Shown: positions 1 to 11,586 of the stretch, piece after piece | Numbering within the stretch: the stretch's first letter is position 1 | How the letters are laid out: every line of letters begins with the position of its first letter | Assembly (NCBI RefSeq): GCF_023159225.1 | Contig: NC_063174.1 | Span: 36,987,691 to 37,051,690, forward strand | Length of the DNA stretch: 64,000 nucleotides | Source: Perognathus longimembris pacificus | Taxonomy: Eukaryota; Chordata; Mammalia; Rodentia; Heteromyidae | Direction: 5' to 3' | Notes under the pieces: generated by a model | The model's database searches: none | What the model saw: the letters and a program-made list of their open reading frames with translations, nothing else | Told to the model about the DNA's origin: nothing | Position numbers and translations under genes: made by a program

Positions 1-489
1 AATGGTTCTGGCTCAGTCTCTCCTGTGACTTAACTGGATGTTAGCAAGGACACTGAAGGCTTGACCAGGCCTGCAGGAAGTGACATCATCACGTCCCCCC
101 AATGTGGCTGTGGGCAGGAAGCTTTGGTTCTTTGCCAACATGGGCTCTTCATGGGCTGATTGAGTGTCCTCATGACATGGCACTGATGTCTTCAAGATAA
201 GCAATCCTAGAAACATCATGAAGAAGTCGCAGTGCCCTTTCTGAAGCCACACATTATTGCCTCCATTTGTAAGTAGTCAAGCCCAGACTATGCTCAAGGG
301 AGAGAAATCAGTCTCTATCGCTGGAAGGCAGTTGTATTAAAGAATTTATGAACATCTTTTAGAACCATCACACCTAATTCAAACTTACTTTTCTGTTGCT
401 TACAATCAACCATGTTCTTATTGGTTATTTCAAGGTATATTACTATTATGTTATGGCTGTTATAAGATGGCTTTTCCTTTCCCCAAGAC
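1..489. other. Unique gene-free sequence
   Basis: No repeat family, exon-like pattern or CpG cluster was recognised. Open frames here are short and have no homology I can name. Confidence 0.5.
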
Positions 490-550
490 TAAACTAGGAC
501 TCAAAATCCTCCTGCCTCTGCCTCTTGAATGCTTGGATTACATACTCAGC
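490..550 (-). mobile_element. B1-like SINE fragment, antisense
   Basis: The stretch reads as the antisense of the 7SL-derived B1 core, with a CTCCTGCCTCTGCCTC motif followed by the complement of TGTAATCC. Only about 60 bases survive. Confidence 0.5.
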
Positions 551-578
551 AGCAAAGAAACAAAACCAAGAGTCAGGT

Positions 579-958
579 AACACTAACAGCCAGGTGTTTG
601 ATGGTTCATGCCTGTAATCCTAGCTACTCAGGAGGTTGAGATCTGAGGATCAAGGTTCAGAGCCAGGCTGGGCAGGTAAGTCTGTGAGACTCTTTATCTC
701 AAATGAACTGCCAAGAGGCTGGACATGGAGCTGTGGCTCAAAGTGGTAGAACACTAGCTTTGAGGGGAAAAAGCTCAGGTACAGTACCCAGGCCTTGAGG
801 ACCTGTACTGAAGGAGGAAGGAGTGGAGAAGGAAGGGGAGGAGGAGGAGGAGCGGGTGGAGGATGAGGGATAGGAGGAGGGGGGGTAGAGGAGGAAGGGT
901 AGGAGGAGGGGGCGTGGAGGAGGAGGAAAGAAAGAAAGGACTGAAAAAGAAACACTAA
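579..958 (+). mobile_element. B1-Geo composite SINE with purine-rich tail
   Basis: A 7SL-like head (TGCCTGTAATCCTAGCTACT) is followed by the Geo module (GTGGCTCAAAGTGGTAGAAC) and a long GGA/GGAA-rich tail at about 815-945. Flanking direct repeats AACACTAA lie at 579-586 and 951-958. This places the purine tract inside the insertion, as the expanded tail of the SINE. Confidence 0.85.
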
Positions 959-3117
959 TGAAACATACCTTATAAATGCCCATTTGATCCTAAGCTCAGA
1001 ATCCCCCAACAGTATCCATTGCCTAAAGGACCAAATTTCTTTGCACTGGGGACCAAGCCAAGCACTGCCAGGTCCCATTTGGCTCTCTCCTCAGGAAATG
1101 GTCCTGCTCTGGAAGCTCCAGTGCAGTTCTGTTGAACATTACATGGCTCCTGGCCTGCATTCTGCTGGCTGTTTTCTCTCTTTAAAGCTGTTTTCATCTC
1201 TCTGAACCTAAATAAAATGTCACCTCTTCTGTGATTTGACTCCATTCCTGAAAATGATGGTGCTACTTTATTGATACCTACTGCATCATACTTTATACTT
1301 ATTATTTCCAATTCATAAATTCATATCTCTCATGTCTGTGTGCTACTTATACTGTGCAACTTTACCCATAAGAAAGTTCCAGCTTCACTGCAGAGCTTGA
1401 GGAAAATAGCTTATAGTCACCCAGAAGCAAGAAACTGTTGGTATACCTGATTTAAACCTAGTTCCTTCCTCTATCCTTACCCACTTTGTTCAGACACACT
1501 GAGTGGAGCTGTTGATGAATCTTGCTCCCCTGAGAGACAATGAAAGACCTTTGCTTCCATCTTGTACAGCCATCTTTTGTGGAACATCTACTATATGTGG
1601 TAGGCACAGGGATGAATGGCACCCATTTCCTAGAGGAGGAAAATCAAGGTTCATCAGCATGAGATAACCAAGACCTAACTTCAAACCCCGTGTCCTTATC
1701 TCCCATGCATGATAGTTCTCAAAAAAATACATGACAGCAAAGAATGTGTAAGGACTGGGTGATCCCAGTCTTTTCATTTCCCACATCAGCTACAGGTTGA
1801 ACAAAGGCTACAGACAAGGTAGAGATTCTAGAACTAGAGCCCAGAGCCCCAGTTCTGATCCAGGCTTAGCCTCGATCTAATGGAGCGACCTAGGGCAGGT
1901 CTCAGGTTCCCTGAGCTTACTGCTTAATCACTGTGGCTGGTGTTGGCCTTTTGGGCCTTTACCTGAGCCTTAGGTCTTCTAAAAGACACTGAGATGTGTT
2001 CCATGTGCCTTATCTTGCACGTCTTCAGGTTAAATTTTAGCTGCCCTCTTAGCCAGGGACCCAGAGGAGATTAACTGCATGTGGGGTTTCACAGGTCTCC
2101 GCTACCTCAGCCTGCTGAAACGTGTTTAGACCAACAGTCAACTTTGTCAACTCATGTCCACCTCCAACCCTTCCTGAACACATTAGGCAACAGGAGCCCC
2201 AAGGTTGACCTTTGCAGCCTCCATTGTCAGCTGTCTGTTATTACAGACACAAAAAAGAAGCAGGATAATAATGCACAGATAAAGGGTCCTTTAACCAGAG
2301 AGCTAGGAACATTACCTCATAGTCACTTGACACACCCTCCCACAGGTCTTTTCTTTATGCCCCTCTTCTGGGCTCCTGCTTTCTGGAAAGCCCTCCTCCA
2401 CATCCCCTGTGACTCTATCTTGGCACAGCTTTTGACTGTTTGCAAGGCTTCAATGAGAGCTCCCCTGAGGAGAAGCCTCATGGAGGAGGATGTCCGGCTC
2501 TCAAAGGCCCTCCTATCTCCCACTGTGGTCCTGCCTCCCTCTGTGGCCCACACCCCTCTATGGACCTGCTTCTCCATAGATGCAAACCAGGAAGGAGAAT
2601 TGTCAACAGTTAATATACTGATCTGTTTTAAAATACTAAGGAGAGAAAACAATGGATCATCTTGTAGCTGCTATGTGGCTTGCTGCAGTTGTTGGCCCCC
2701 ATATTCCTGGTGAGCCAGAGGTACCATTTGTAGTGTGTCTGCACATACCAGCCATTCTCACAAAATTATTACCATCTATGCACATTCATACTTGGTTGCT
2801 GAAGGCTGCTATTGATTTCGTTCATATTTTCTTTCCTTCTTTCTTTCCATCCCTTTAAAATCAGAATTCACTCGCTGTCACATTAAACTAACCCAATTTC
2901 TAACCAAGAAACCTACTCTGTCCCCCAAAGAATTGTCAAAACATTTTGAGAACCAAAGCAGATAAAAATGTGAGGGATAGATAGACTCCTTTTCCAGATA
3001 CATTTTGGAAACCAACTTATAGGCAGGAGAAAAATGATGGAGAGATACAGTAGAACCTTCTGTCCAAAATGATGATTGCAGCTTGACAACAAAATGGAAT
3101 ATTGTAAGTTCTGAATT
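959..3117. other. Unique sequence with a possible L2 relic
   Basis: Largely unique. Bases about 1090-1320 resemble a decayed L2 3' end (AAATGTCACCTCTTCTG), at low confidence. An open frame of 210 codons at 2081-2713 has no recognisable domain and no splice or codon pattern suggesting an exon, so I regard it as chance. Confidence 0.45.
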
Positions 3118-3372
3118 GGGTTCTTTTTTGTGGGAGGTGGGTCAGTACTGAGGCTTGAAGTCAGGGTGTGAGTGCTGTCTCTTAGCTTTTTCCACTCAAG
3201 GTTGGTTGGTGCTTCATCACTTAAACTACACCTTCAGTCTGGCTTTCTGGTGGTTAATTGGAAATAAGAGATTTACAGGTTTTTCTGCTTAGGTTGGCTT
3301 TGAATCTTGATCCTCAGGTCTCAGCCTTCTAAGTAGCTAGGATTACAGGCATGAGTCACCAGTATGCAGCTT
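3118..3372 (-). mobile_element. B1-Geo composite SINE, antisense
   Basis: On the minus strand a B1 head (GTAATCCTAGCTACTTAGAAGG) precedes the CCAATTAACCACCAGAAAG linker and a diverged Geo module. The T-rich start at 3123 is the remnant of the A tail. Confidence 0.8.
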
Positions 3373-4013
3373 CTGAGATGGTTTCAACTGTGTAAAAAGG
3401 AAGTAACCACAGAACCAGGTATGGCCAGTGTCTGTGTTTAACACACGAGTCTCTATTGGGCTAGTTCCATTAGGAAGAAGGCTGATGAAGGAGCTGCCTG
3501 CACAGGTGAGCTGCAGAGTGCTCTAGACTTGAGGAGGAAGGAGGCGGAAATGGGAGAGAACTGGATGAGCAAATGCAGGCACTGCTGCTAGAGGGCAGGG
3601 CAGGGTTAGCTGAGTGGGAATGAAACTATGACCTTTATCAGGAGAGCATATTTTAATCTGGAACCAAGTTGGGAAGGGCCTGGAGTCCAGAAGAAAATCT
3701 GTCAACTTTCTCAGGGTCCTCAGGGGTTGAAGATAGATGGCTTTGAGCCTAGGAGTGGCAGCCACTCGCACCTCTGAGGTTGAGGTCTCAAGGAGACTCC
3801 TGTGTTTAGGAAAGGGAGCAGTGGGGAGTCCCTAAAGACAGCACTTTATTTAAGGACGTTAAGTCTGCCTTTTGGGCTTGCTCCATCCATGACACTGACA
3901 CTGACCTTGAATAAACTATAGAATAGTTTTCAGAGCTGGCCACCAATCAGTGACTCTGACTCGGAAACACATTCCCATCTGAGGATATTGGCAAAAGTTG
4001 TGCAGCATGGTGG
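3373..4013. other. Unique sequence
   Basis: No repeat or exon recognised. It contains a partial CTCF-like core, TAGAGGGCAG at 3589-3598, whose upstream flank departs from the consensus. Confidence 0.45.
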
Positions 4014-4790
4014 ATTAGTCAGGGCTCTCCAGAGGACCAGAGCTGATAGTGTGTATATGCATGTGTGTATAACTGTGTGCATGGGCATATGTGTGTAGTG
4101 TCTGTGTGAGTGTGTGTACGTATACCTATGTGTGTTACAGGGAATGGGCTCATGTGTTGATGGAGGCTGACAGTTCCCTGGGTCTGCAGGGTCAGTCAGC
4201 AAAAGCTGAGATCTGCTGGTGTGGCTCCAGTCTGAAGGCTGGCAGGCTCAAGATCCAGAAAAAGATGATGCTTCCAGGCTGGGAATATGGCCTAATGGCA
4301 AGAGTGCTTGCCTCGTATACATGAAGCCCTGGGTTCAATTCCTCAGCACCACATATATATAGAGAAAATGGACAGAAATGGCATTGTGGCTCAAGTGGCA
4401 GAGTGCTAGCCTTGAGAAAAAAGGAGCCAGGGACAGTGCTCAGGCCCTGAGTCCAAGCCCAGGACTGGCCAAAAAAAAAAAAAAAAAAAAAAAAAAAAGA
4501 TGATGCTTCCATACAAGTTCAAAAGCAGAACAAAGCAGAGGTTCCAGTTCTGAGGCCAGCAGGCAGAAAGAATCCTTTCTTCTTTGGGAGCAGGCCAGCC
4601 TTTTTGTTCTGTCCTAGCCTTTGACTTGTTGGAGGATGCCCACCCACAACAGGGAGGAAATTAGCTTTACTCAGGCTGTCAATCCAAAGGCTAGTTTCAC
4701 CCAGCCCCTCAGACACACCCAGAATCATGTTTTGACTAAATAGTTGGGCATCTCTGTGGTCCAGTCTAACTGACACATATAATTATCCAT
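4014..4790. repeat. Ancient interspersed repeat split by a SINE
   Basis: The segments 4014-4261 and 4512-4790 resemble one widespread mammalian repeat. It opens with GTCAGGGCTCTCCAGAGGA and ends with TAACTGACACATATAATTA. I recognise the pattern but cannot assign the family name. A TG-rich stretch lies at about 4048-4136. A young IDL-Geo SINE interrupts it at 4277-4496. Confidence 0.55.
4262..4511 (+). mobile_element. IDL-Geo SINE with perfect TSD
   Basis: An ID-like head (GGCCTAATGGCAAGAGTGCTTGC, GGGTTCAATTCC) joins the Geo module (GTGGCTCAAGTGGCAGAGTG) and an A tail of about 27 bases. Perfect 15-bp duplications AAGATGATGCTTCCA flank it at 4262-4276 and 4497-4511, marking a recent L1-mobilised insertion. 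Confidence 0.95.
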
Positions 4791-5162
4791 TGTACAAGGT
4801 TATTTTGAGGATGGACCAAATGGAATCAGACCTGTGGGGGCACTGGGTGAATGGTCTAGATGTAATTATTTGGATAAATCACTCAACTGGACCTTGTTAC
4901 TGCCCTGAATTCCCCTTCTGCACTCTCAAACATGGATTGTGCCCTTGGACTGAGGAAGGGGTGGAGCACCATGGAGGGAAAAGAAGGGGACCAACAATAG
5001 ACAAACTGGCCTGTGAGTAGAGCCAGAGCCAAAGCACCTGGGCAACTTCGCATGTGAGAAAGACAACTGGAGAGGCCAAGATACAGAGGGATGCAGAGAG
5101 AAAGGGTGAGGCAAGGCCTGGCAAGAGGTGGATTCCCCACCAAGAAGCCACATGTAGCCTCC
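4791..5162. other. Unique sequence
   Basis: No repeat, exon or regulatory motif recognised. Confidence 0.4.
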
Positions 5163-5264
5163 TTTCCCATCCCATCCCATCACAAGCCATCCCATCCCAT
5201 CCCGTCCCACCCCTTCCCTTCCCTTCCCTTCCCTTCCCATCCCATCCCATCTCATCCCAACCCA
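5163..5264. repeat. CCCAT/CCCTT pentanucleotide microsatellite
   Basis: About 20 units of CCCAT with an internal run of CCCTT. The glycine/tryptophan-rich and proline/serine-rich open frames over it, on both strands, are translation artefacts of the repeat. Confidence 0.95.
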
Positions 5265-5397
5265 TTCCTTCTGTTGTGGTCTTTTCAGGCCTGTGATTAC
5301 ATAATCACCTTCATTCACTAAAGAGCCAGGCCAGTAGGCCATCTCTCCCTCTCTCTCCTATGTCCATAGACAAAGGTTGTGGGTGCTGAAGCTAACA

Positions 5398-5508
5398 CAC
5401 ACTCACACATACACATGCACACACTCATACATGTACATACAGATTCACATGTATATGTACATTTATGCACACTCACACACACGCATACACACATACCTAC
5501 ATCCACAA
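5398..5508. repeat. Degenerate CA/TA-rich simple repeat
   Basis: ACACAC interspersed with ATACAT and ATGTAC units: an interrupted dinucleotide tract. Confidence 0.8.
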
Positions 5509-5574
5509 ACAATCCCTATAAGGTTAGATTGAATTAGATGGGCAAATGAGGATTCAAACTTGTCTCAGAGACTA

Positions 5575-5638
5575 GGACATTACACAGTAAGAGAGCTTGT
5601 CTAGTCTGCACGAGGCCCAGGATTCAATTCCCAGCACC

Positions 5639-5708
<70 letters not shown>
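5575..5708 (+). mobile_element. ID-type SINE with (TG)n tail
   Basis: A tRNA-derived ID unit ending GGATTCAATTCCCAGCACCAC is followed directly by about 34 TG dinucleotides (5641-5708). The repeat occupies the place of the usual A tail. Confidence 0.7.
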
Positions 5709-5710
<2 letters not shown>

Positions 5711-6210
5711 GCAGGGAAAGGCTATAAGCAATAAAACTCCACAAGTTTAATTGGCCCTTAGAATTCTGGAAGAGTCAGTTGGGATCTCATTAGAAGGTTG
5801 TATTTCTTTTTATACCACCCTTGTATTTTACTAAAATTTATACCATGGTTCCAGAAAACTTTACCTTTAATGATCTACATGCAACCAAGAGAATGTTTGT
5901 AAATAATCTTTTGGCCCCAGCCAAAAGCACTCACAGTATTGGGGGTGGGGGGGCAATCCCTTCAGACCTAGGCAGGTGTCTGAGACAGCTGGCACCCTGT
6001 GGTGTTCCTACTGGGACTCTGTCTAGAGAGATACCACCCAGGTCTACATGAGTGGGTGTGTCTGAAAGAAGCAAGGGTGTCTTTCCATCACTCTTAACTC
6101 AGTGAGTCCATACTGAGCACCTGTTCAGAGCCTCAGGGTCAGGTGAACTGTGACCTGGGACCTACTTACTTTCAGTGACACTTGGAGATAGTTACTCAGT
6201 CACTGTGATC
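5709..6210. other. Unique sequence
   Basis: Nothing recognisable apart from a short G-rich run at 5940-5953. Confidence 0.4.
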
Positions 6211-7138
6211 TAAAATGCACCTTTCAAACCCTTCTCCACTATTGGTAGGAGTGTAAACTAGTACAACCACTCTGGAGAACAGTATGGAGGTTCCTCAAAA
6301 AGCTCAGCATAGACATATCCTATGACCCAGCCATACCACTTCTAGGCATCTATCCTGAACAACAGGTCTCAGGATATCATAGAGACATCTGCACATCCAT
6401 GTTTATCACTGCACAATTCACAACAGCCAAAACATGGAAACAACCCAGATGCCCTACTACAGATGAATGGATTCAAAACATGTGGTACCTATACACAATG
6501 GAATGCTACATAGCAACTAGAAATGATAAAATATTGGAATTCGCAGGGACAAATAATGAACAAATTGAACAAATAATGTTGAGTGAGACAAGCCTAGAAC
6601 TCAGAGAACAAAGGGGCATGGTCTCCTTGATATATGACTGTTGGGGGAAGGGGGACAGTAGAGACCAGGTCTGCAAAATAACAAACTTCTTTTCAAATGG
6701 TATTTCCACACGTTTGGGTCAGCAACTTTACATTATGTGTCTAAAATCAAATAACTGCTAAACATAAAAAGGTCTAGAATAAACCTATCAGTGGATCACA
6801 ATAGCTCAACAACTATGTACACATGATCATATAAGATGAGGATAAGCAAAAACAACTCCAAGAGAAGGACACAGGAGGATTCTACTGTTGACATTACGTT
6901 TAAAGTTCTAGGTGAATTTCCTTTGGCGTACCCTATGTGGTTACTGTATATGGTTTTGGTACACTAGATATTGTATATATGCTTATCTGAACTAGGGAAG
7001 GGAAAGAAAAATGAGGGAGTGTGTAACAAATATGATAAGATATGTACTCACTACCTTATTATGTAACTGTACCCCCTCTGTACATCACCTTGTCAATAAA
7101 ATTTAATTTAAAAAAATAAATAAATCTACAAAATAAAA
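6211..7138 (+). mobile_element. 5'-truncated L1: ORF2 C-terminus and 3' UTR
   Basis: The sequence opens with the conserved ORF2 3' region and reads in frame through residues such as MWYLYTMECYIATRND and ILEFAG, a motif shared with other mammalian L1 ORF2 C-termini. A 3' UTR follows, ending TGTACATCACCTTGTCAATAAA and an A-rich tail. The target-site duplication starts TAAAATGCAYCT at 6211 and again at 7139. It is too truncated to encode a functional protein. Confidence 0.9.
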
Positions 7139-7143
7139 TAAAA

Positions 7144-7224
<81 letters not shown>

Positions 7225-7418
7225 GCCAGTCCTAGAGCTTGAACTAAAGGCTTGGGCACTGTCCCTGAGCTTCTTTTGCTCAAAGCACGGCACTCTACAG
7301 CTTGAACCACAGTACCACTTCTGTTTTTTTCTGGTACTGAGGAATCAAACCCAGGGCTTCATGCATGCTAGGCAAGCACTCTACCACTAAGCTACATTCC
7401 CAGTCCTAAAATGTACCT
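7139..7418 (-). mobile_element. IDL-Geo SINE, antisense, with (CT)n tail
   Basis: Antisense Geo then ID head (complement of GGGTTTGATTCCTCAGTACC). Its tail appears on the plus strand as a (CT)n microsatellite at 7147-7224. The flanks TAAAATGCATCT (7139) and TAAAATGTACCT (7407) show that it entered the right-hand target duplication of the preceding L1. Confidence 0.85.
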
Positions 7419-8127
7419 CTCTTAATGCATTGGTTTCTCAGCCTGGTTAGACTGACTTGGTGAACTTAAAAAAAAGAAAAAAGACAAACCCATACAAGAG
7501 TCAAAGTAAGATCCAGGGACTCAGGCTCTCAGGAGTGGAATGCAGGCATGGAAACTTCCATGAGAACTCAAGAATGGATCTCTAGCTTTTCTAGTTTGCT
7601 ACTTCCAATCTGCACATATCAGTCACCAATGACTTGACTTGTTAGGATGAAGAAATCTAGGAAAGAAAGCAGATATTTGCCTCAGGGTTTGAATTGAAGC
7701 CCAGGGGCAGATGACAAGGGGGCAGTAATTCCTCCCCTCTCCCTGAAATGCCTCTTTTGGAACTGCCTTCATGACCAGCTATGGACCACACAGGATGAAC
7801 CATCTTGTACTAATCTATACCTAATTGTGCCAAGCTGGACAACTTTACCTAGTTCAATAGGTGGTACTCCAAATGGCTTCTGGCTGTTCCCAAAAATCAA
7901 AGCCATTTCCAGGAGTTATTGTGGTGCCACCTCCTCACCAGCTCCTTGAGCCCTAGAACTTCCTGCTTCCTTCCCAAGAAGGTCAGGATGCCCACCACAT
8001 GCCTCACTGACAGGGAGGGCAAGAGACCACAGGGCATTTCACAAGGTCCTTTGGTGGACTCTGACTGACAGTGGCAAGAATCTGCATGTATTTCTAGTCC
8101 TAAAAATTACTCACCCCTGGCACGGAT
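7419..8127. other. Unique sequence
   Basis: No repeat, exon or strong regulatory pattern recognised. Confidence 0.4.
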
Positions 8128-8325
8128 GGCTTGAAGTCAACCTGGGTTTGACTTCTGGCTTCCATATTTATTGGGGATGCCACTTACTGAACTTCCATTT
8201 TCTTGGCTGCTATCAGGGCTGTGGTGGTCTGGTGGGATAATACCCATGATGCTCTTAGCACAGAACCTGCTGTTTGGCCCATGCACTGTAAACGTCCATA
8301 CCCTCATTGTTATCATCATTGGAGG
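8128..8325 (+). mobile_element. MIR SINE relic
   Basis: Diverged match to the MIR body: CTGGGTTTGACTTCTGGCTT, then TGCCACTTACTGA, a GGGATAATACCCATGATG segment and a terminal TTGTTATCATCATT. Confidence 0.75.
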
Positions 8326-9719
8326 TCAATGCATGGTCCACCTAGGTGACCGCAGTGACCATGTTTAAGTGCTTAGTTAAAACATCATTCGAAAGCAGCC
8401 TCCACTCTGTGGTCACAGTTTATTCGGAGTCTCATGGCCAGGTGCTCGACATTGGGAGATCCACTCTCGTAGAGTTTGTCTGGGCGTGAGAATAGGAGCC
8501 AGGGATGTGTTTGCTTTGGAACAAAGAAGGGACAAAGATGGATTTCTGGAGGCGTTCACCATCTCAGAGCAGGGAGTCATCTGTCATTTATTTCTCTTTA
8601 GACAGAGTGTGGGAAAGAAATCCATTTTCCTGGACCAGCTAGGACAGCTGAGAACTATTGTGAGCAAGACTTCTTCAGGTCAGGACCAGACCCCACGGCA
8701 GCCAGGTTACATTCTGAAAATGGACTTGAACTTCTTCTGATCTTCAAGGATGGGCTTGAAAGCCTTTCCATTTGCTGCCATCCTCATCCCCATACCCACA
8801 TGAGGAAGCTGGGAGGGAAGCAGTCCTCATTGCTGGTGCCTTGTTTTAAACTGTCAAGGGATTCTTTGTTTTGATTTGTGTTGATATGAGGTCTTACCAT
8901 GTTGCACAGCCTAGTCTCCTACTCTTGGGCTCTTGTGGGCCATCCCACAGGCCTGTCTCAGAGCTGCCTTGCTCCGACATTCCCTCTCTGTTCAATGAAA
9001 GAACCTCTCCCCTCAGCCACCTGACTGCAGAAACTCCCAACCAGAACCACATTACAGACAAACCCAGGCCACAAACACGGGGATGGAGCTAGTCCATAGA
9101 GATGTAGTTTCTCTCTATTGAGATTTCCTCTTCATGGTTTTCTCTCTGCATTATCATCACACCATTAAACTTTACTTTAAAAATAAAAAGGAATCCACAA
9201 CCCATTCTAGTTTTGTTTTTATTTTAAATTTTATTTTGTTCTTATTAGTGCTGAGGCAGGGACTAGGTGAAATTCGGAAGCCCTAAATGCTGATACCTCC
9301 AAATCTCTTTTGTCCTTGACACTGAGGGGACAATCGTTCATGGTAATGAGGATGGAAGCACTCTCCCTCATGCTGGCCCTTCCGCACTCCAGGCCCGCTT
9401 CTCCAGCAGGATAAAAGCCAATTGGATAGTGGTGGAGAAAACAGAGTTGCCACAGCTTATTACAAATGGAAAATGAATGTCAGTGGCTGTCAGTATCATA
9501 TCTCTCAGCATCCCCAAATTACTGCCCGGGATTTATATGAAATGACATAGGAAGTGTGGAGAGACAGAATTATAATCCCTGCTGTATAATATGAGGAACT
9601 ACTGAGCTCATTGTTGTGTCCCAGAGGCCCATGGGAAAGACTGGTCAGGTGGGCTTAGCCTCCTTTGTCAAGAATGTGCAATCTGGCTAGAGAAGGCCAA
9701 GGTTCTAACATTTGATCTG
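8326..9719. other. Mostly unique sequence; possible conserved block 9240-9640
   Basis: Bases about 8860-8945 look like an antisense 7SL-derived fragment (GAGGTCTTACCATGTTGCAC). From 9240 to 9640 the sequence is SINE-free and of complex composition (for example AAGCCAATTGGATAG and TTACAAATGGAAAATGAATG), which is what a conserved non-coding element looks like. Conservation cannot be tested here. Confidence 0.4.
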
Positions 9720-9830
9720 CTCATAGAGGAAGCTAAGAGCTTAACACACATTCTCTCCTTACAACTTCACCATGAACCATGTAAAATAGCTATCATCACA
9801 GAGAAGGAAATGGAGACTTAGGTGGCATTA
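9720..9830 (+). mobile_element. MIR SINE relic
   Basis: Contains the MIR-type pattern CTCTCCTTACAACTTCACCATG followed by GAGAAGGAAATGGAGACTTAGG. Confidence 0.6.
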
Positions 9831-10309
9831 GGCAGGACAGGCTAGGTTGTGCTGCAATAGCAAAAAGCCCCAAGGACCTCCATGATTTTACACAATTCAT
9901 GTGTACTTCCCCCTCACACAGCTGCCTTCCAAGTAGTGAGTCGATCATCCTGGTTGCTTTGATCTTTTGGTCCCCATGTCAATAAAGGGCATCGTCTATA
10001 ATTGCCATTATGAGGAGGAAAGAAACTAGAGAATCATAAAGGGCTTCCTGCCATGTCATTTCATTAGCTAGAACAAATCCCAGGGCCTCACCCATTGGCA
10101 AGGGACCTGAGGTTCATAGACTTGCACGTGCTATGTATCTAAAACCAAAGCTTAAGCTCTGTCCATGACACTCCTGATCAGTGAGAGGACTCCCTTCCCT
10201 CCAGCCTTAGCCAGCCAGAACTGTGTGTGTGCGTTCACATTTGCCTCTGCTGCGCACACCTGCAGTCCTTGGGTAGCAGCATTGGGCCCGTCTAGATGTG
10301 AAAACAAAC
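9831..10309. other. Unique sequence
   Basis: No feature recognised. Confidence 0.4.
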
Positions 10310-10450
10310 ATTCACTACTTTCAAAGCTTTTTCATATACACTGGTTCACCAAATCCCCAAAACACCATAAAGCAACAGCTAGAAATCATTTGTGGTCCCA
10401 TTTTACAGCTCCTGAAACTGAAATCAGGAAGGTTATAAGAACTGACATGC
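10310..10450 (+). mobile_element. MIR SINE relic
   Basis: GTCCCATTTTACAGCTCCTGA is the hallmark MIR segment, preceded by a diverged TTTCATATACACTGG stretch. Confidence 0.65.
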
Positions 10451-10811
10451 TTGATTGGAGCAACCAAAACCCCCAGACAAGGACCTAGTCTTTTGAAAGC
10501 CCAATTCCAAGCTCTTCCTAACATGCGTGACTTCAGACACAGTAATTCTACAACCTAGAAAGATAATCATTTCCCCCAAATGATCTTGCCAGTCAGTTCA
10601 CTAATGCCTAAACGGTTACCACTGAGACTTCATGCCTCCACTATACCTTCCTCTAGAGGAAGTGACAGTGTGTGTGGGGGGGGGGGGTGTCACCATTAAT
10701 GCACACTAAATAGTCCGTGTTCCATCACGAAGCTTTAGGTTCAAGAACATTTGAGATGGAATTCAAAAAACAGGGTGAGAGGGCAGATGGAAGAGTTAAG
10801 AGTGAAGGAAG
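10451..10811. other. Unique sequence with a poly(G) run
   Basis: No gene. A run of 11 G interrupted only by its TG flanks lies at about 10676-10687. Confidence 0.4.
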
Positions 10812-11046
10812 GAGCTAGGTGCTAGTGGCTCATGCCTGTAATCCTAGCTCCTCATGAGGCTGAGGTCACAGGACTGTGGTTTGAAGCCAGCCAGGGCACG
10901 AAGGTCCATGAGACTCTTATCTTCAATTATCCATCAGAAAACCAGAAGTGGAACTTGGCTCAAGTGGTAGAATGCTAGCCTTGAACACAAAAGCTCAGGG
11001 ACAGTGGCTAAGCCCTGAGTTCAAGCTCCAGGACAGGGAAAAAAAA
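10812..11046 (+). mobile_element. B1-Geo composite SINE
   Basis: B1 head (CATGCCTGTAATCCTAGCTCC), linker TCTTCAATTATCCATCAGAAAA, Geo module (TGGCTCAAGTGGTAGAATGC, GAGTTCAAGCTCC) and a short A tail. Confidence 0.9.
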
Positions 11047-11180
11047 TTCTGTGATGTGTGAACTTATTATTCTACCCTGAGAATTTATCCTAGGTAAGGC
11101 CTCCAGTGTTCCCTCTTTTCCTTGAAATGACCATATTCATCCCCACACATCTTCTTCCTGAAGTTCCCCACCCATCTGGA

Positions 11181-11372
11181 ACTCCATTCCTCCAGAGTTG
11201 TTTATCACTATCATGAAATACTCAAGACAGGCTACTTATAAATAAAAGCAGTTTATTTAGTTTGCAGTTTTAGAGGTTCAAAGGTCAAGATCAGACACCC
11301 TCATTGCTTCCACCTCTAGTGAGGGTGGTGGATGGCATCACATGGCAAAGCATGTGTCACATTGGGACTCAG
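11181..11372. repeat. Ancient interspersed repeat, family not assigned
   Basis: The run CATGAAATACTCAAGACAGG, then TTATAAATAAAAGCAGTTTA and GGCATCACATGGCAAAGC, follows a widely dispersed mammalian repeat consensus that I recognise but cannot name. It is not coding. Confidence 0.45.
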
Positions 11373-11385
11373 AAAGAGGGGGGGG

Positions 11386-11586
11386 GCTGAGAATATGGCC
11401 TAGTGGCAAGCCTGGGTTCAATTCCTCAACACCACATATACAGAGAATGGCCAGAAGTGGCGCTGTGGCTCAAGTGGCAGAGTGCTAGCCTTGAGCAAAG
11501 AGAAGCCAGGGACAGTGCTCAGGCCCTGACTCCAAGGCCCAGGACTGGCCAAAAAAAAAAAAAAAGAAAGAAAGAAAGAAAGAAAG
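11386..11586 (+). mobile_element. IDL-Geo SINE with deletion in the ID head
   Basis: The ID head reads GGCCTAGTGGCAAGCCTGGGTT, so about 25 bases between the A-box and B-box regions are missing compared with other copies. The Geo module is nearly consensus. The tail is poly(A) followed by (GAAA)5. Confidence 0.9.

Noticed and set aside
2081..2713. 210-codon open frame
   Set aside because: No domain, no homology I recognise, and no splice context. It lies in ordinary intergenic sequence with an overlapping antisense frame.
3585..3598. Second CTCF site
   Set aside because: The 3' core TAGAGGGCAG is good, but the upstream four bases have two mismatches. Too weak to list as a separate site.
4897..5342. 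Open frames of 122-138 codons on the minus strand
   Set aside because: Their length comes from translation through the CCCAT pentanucleotide repeat.
5641..5708. CRISPR-like or satellite array
   Set aside because: These are simple dinucleotide microsatellites in a mammalian genome, without spacers.
7139..7418. ID and Geo units as functional tRNA genes
   Set aside because: A- and B-box-like words are present, but the units lack a foldable tRNA body and carry A tails and target duplications, so they are SINEs.
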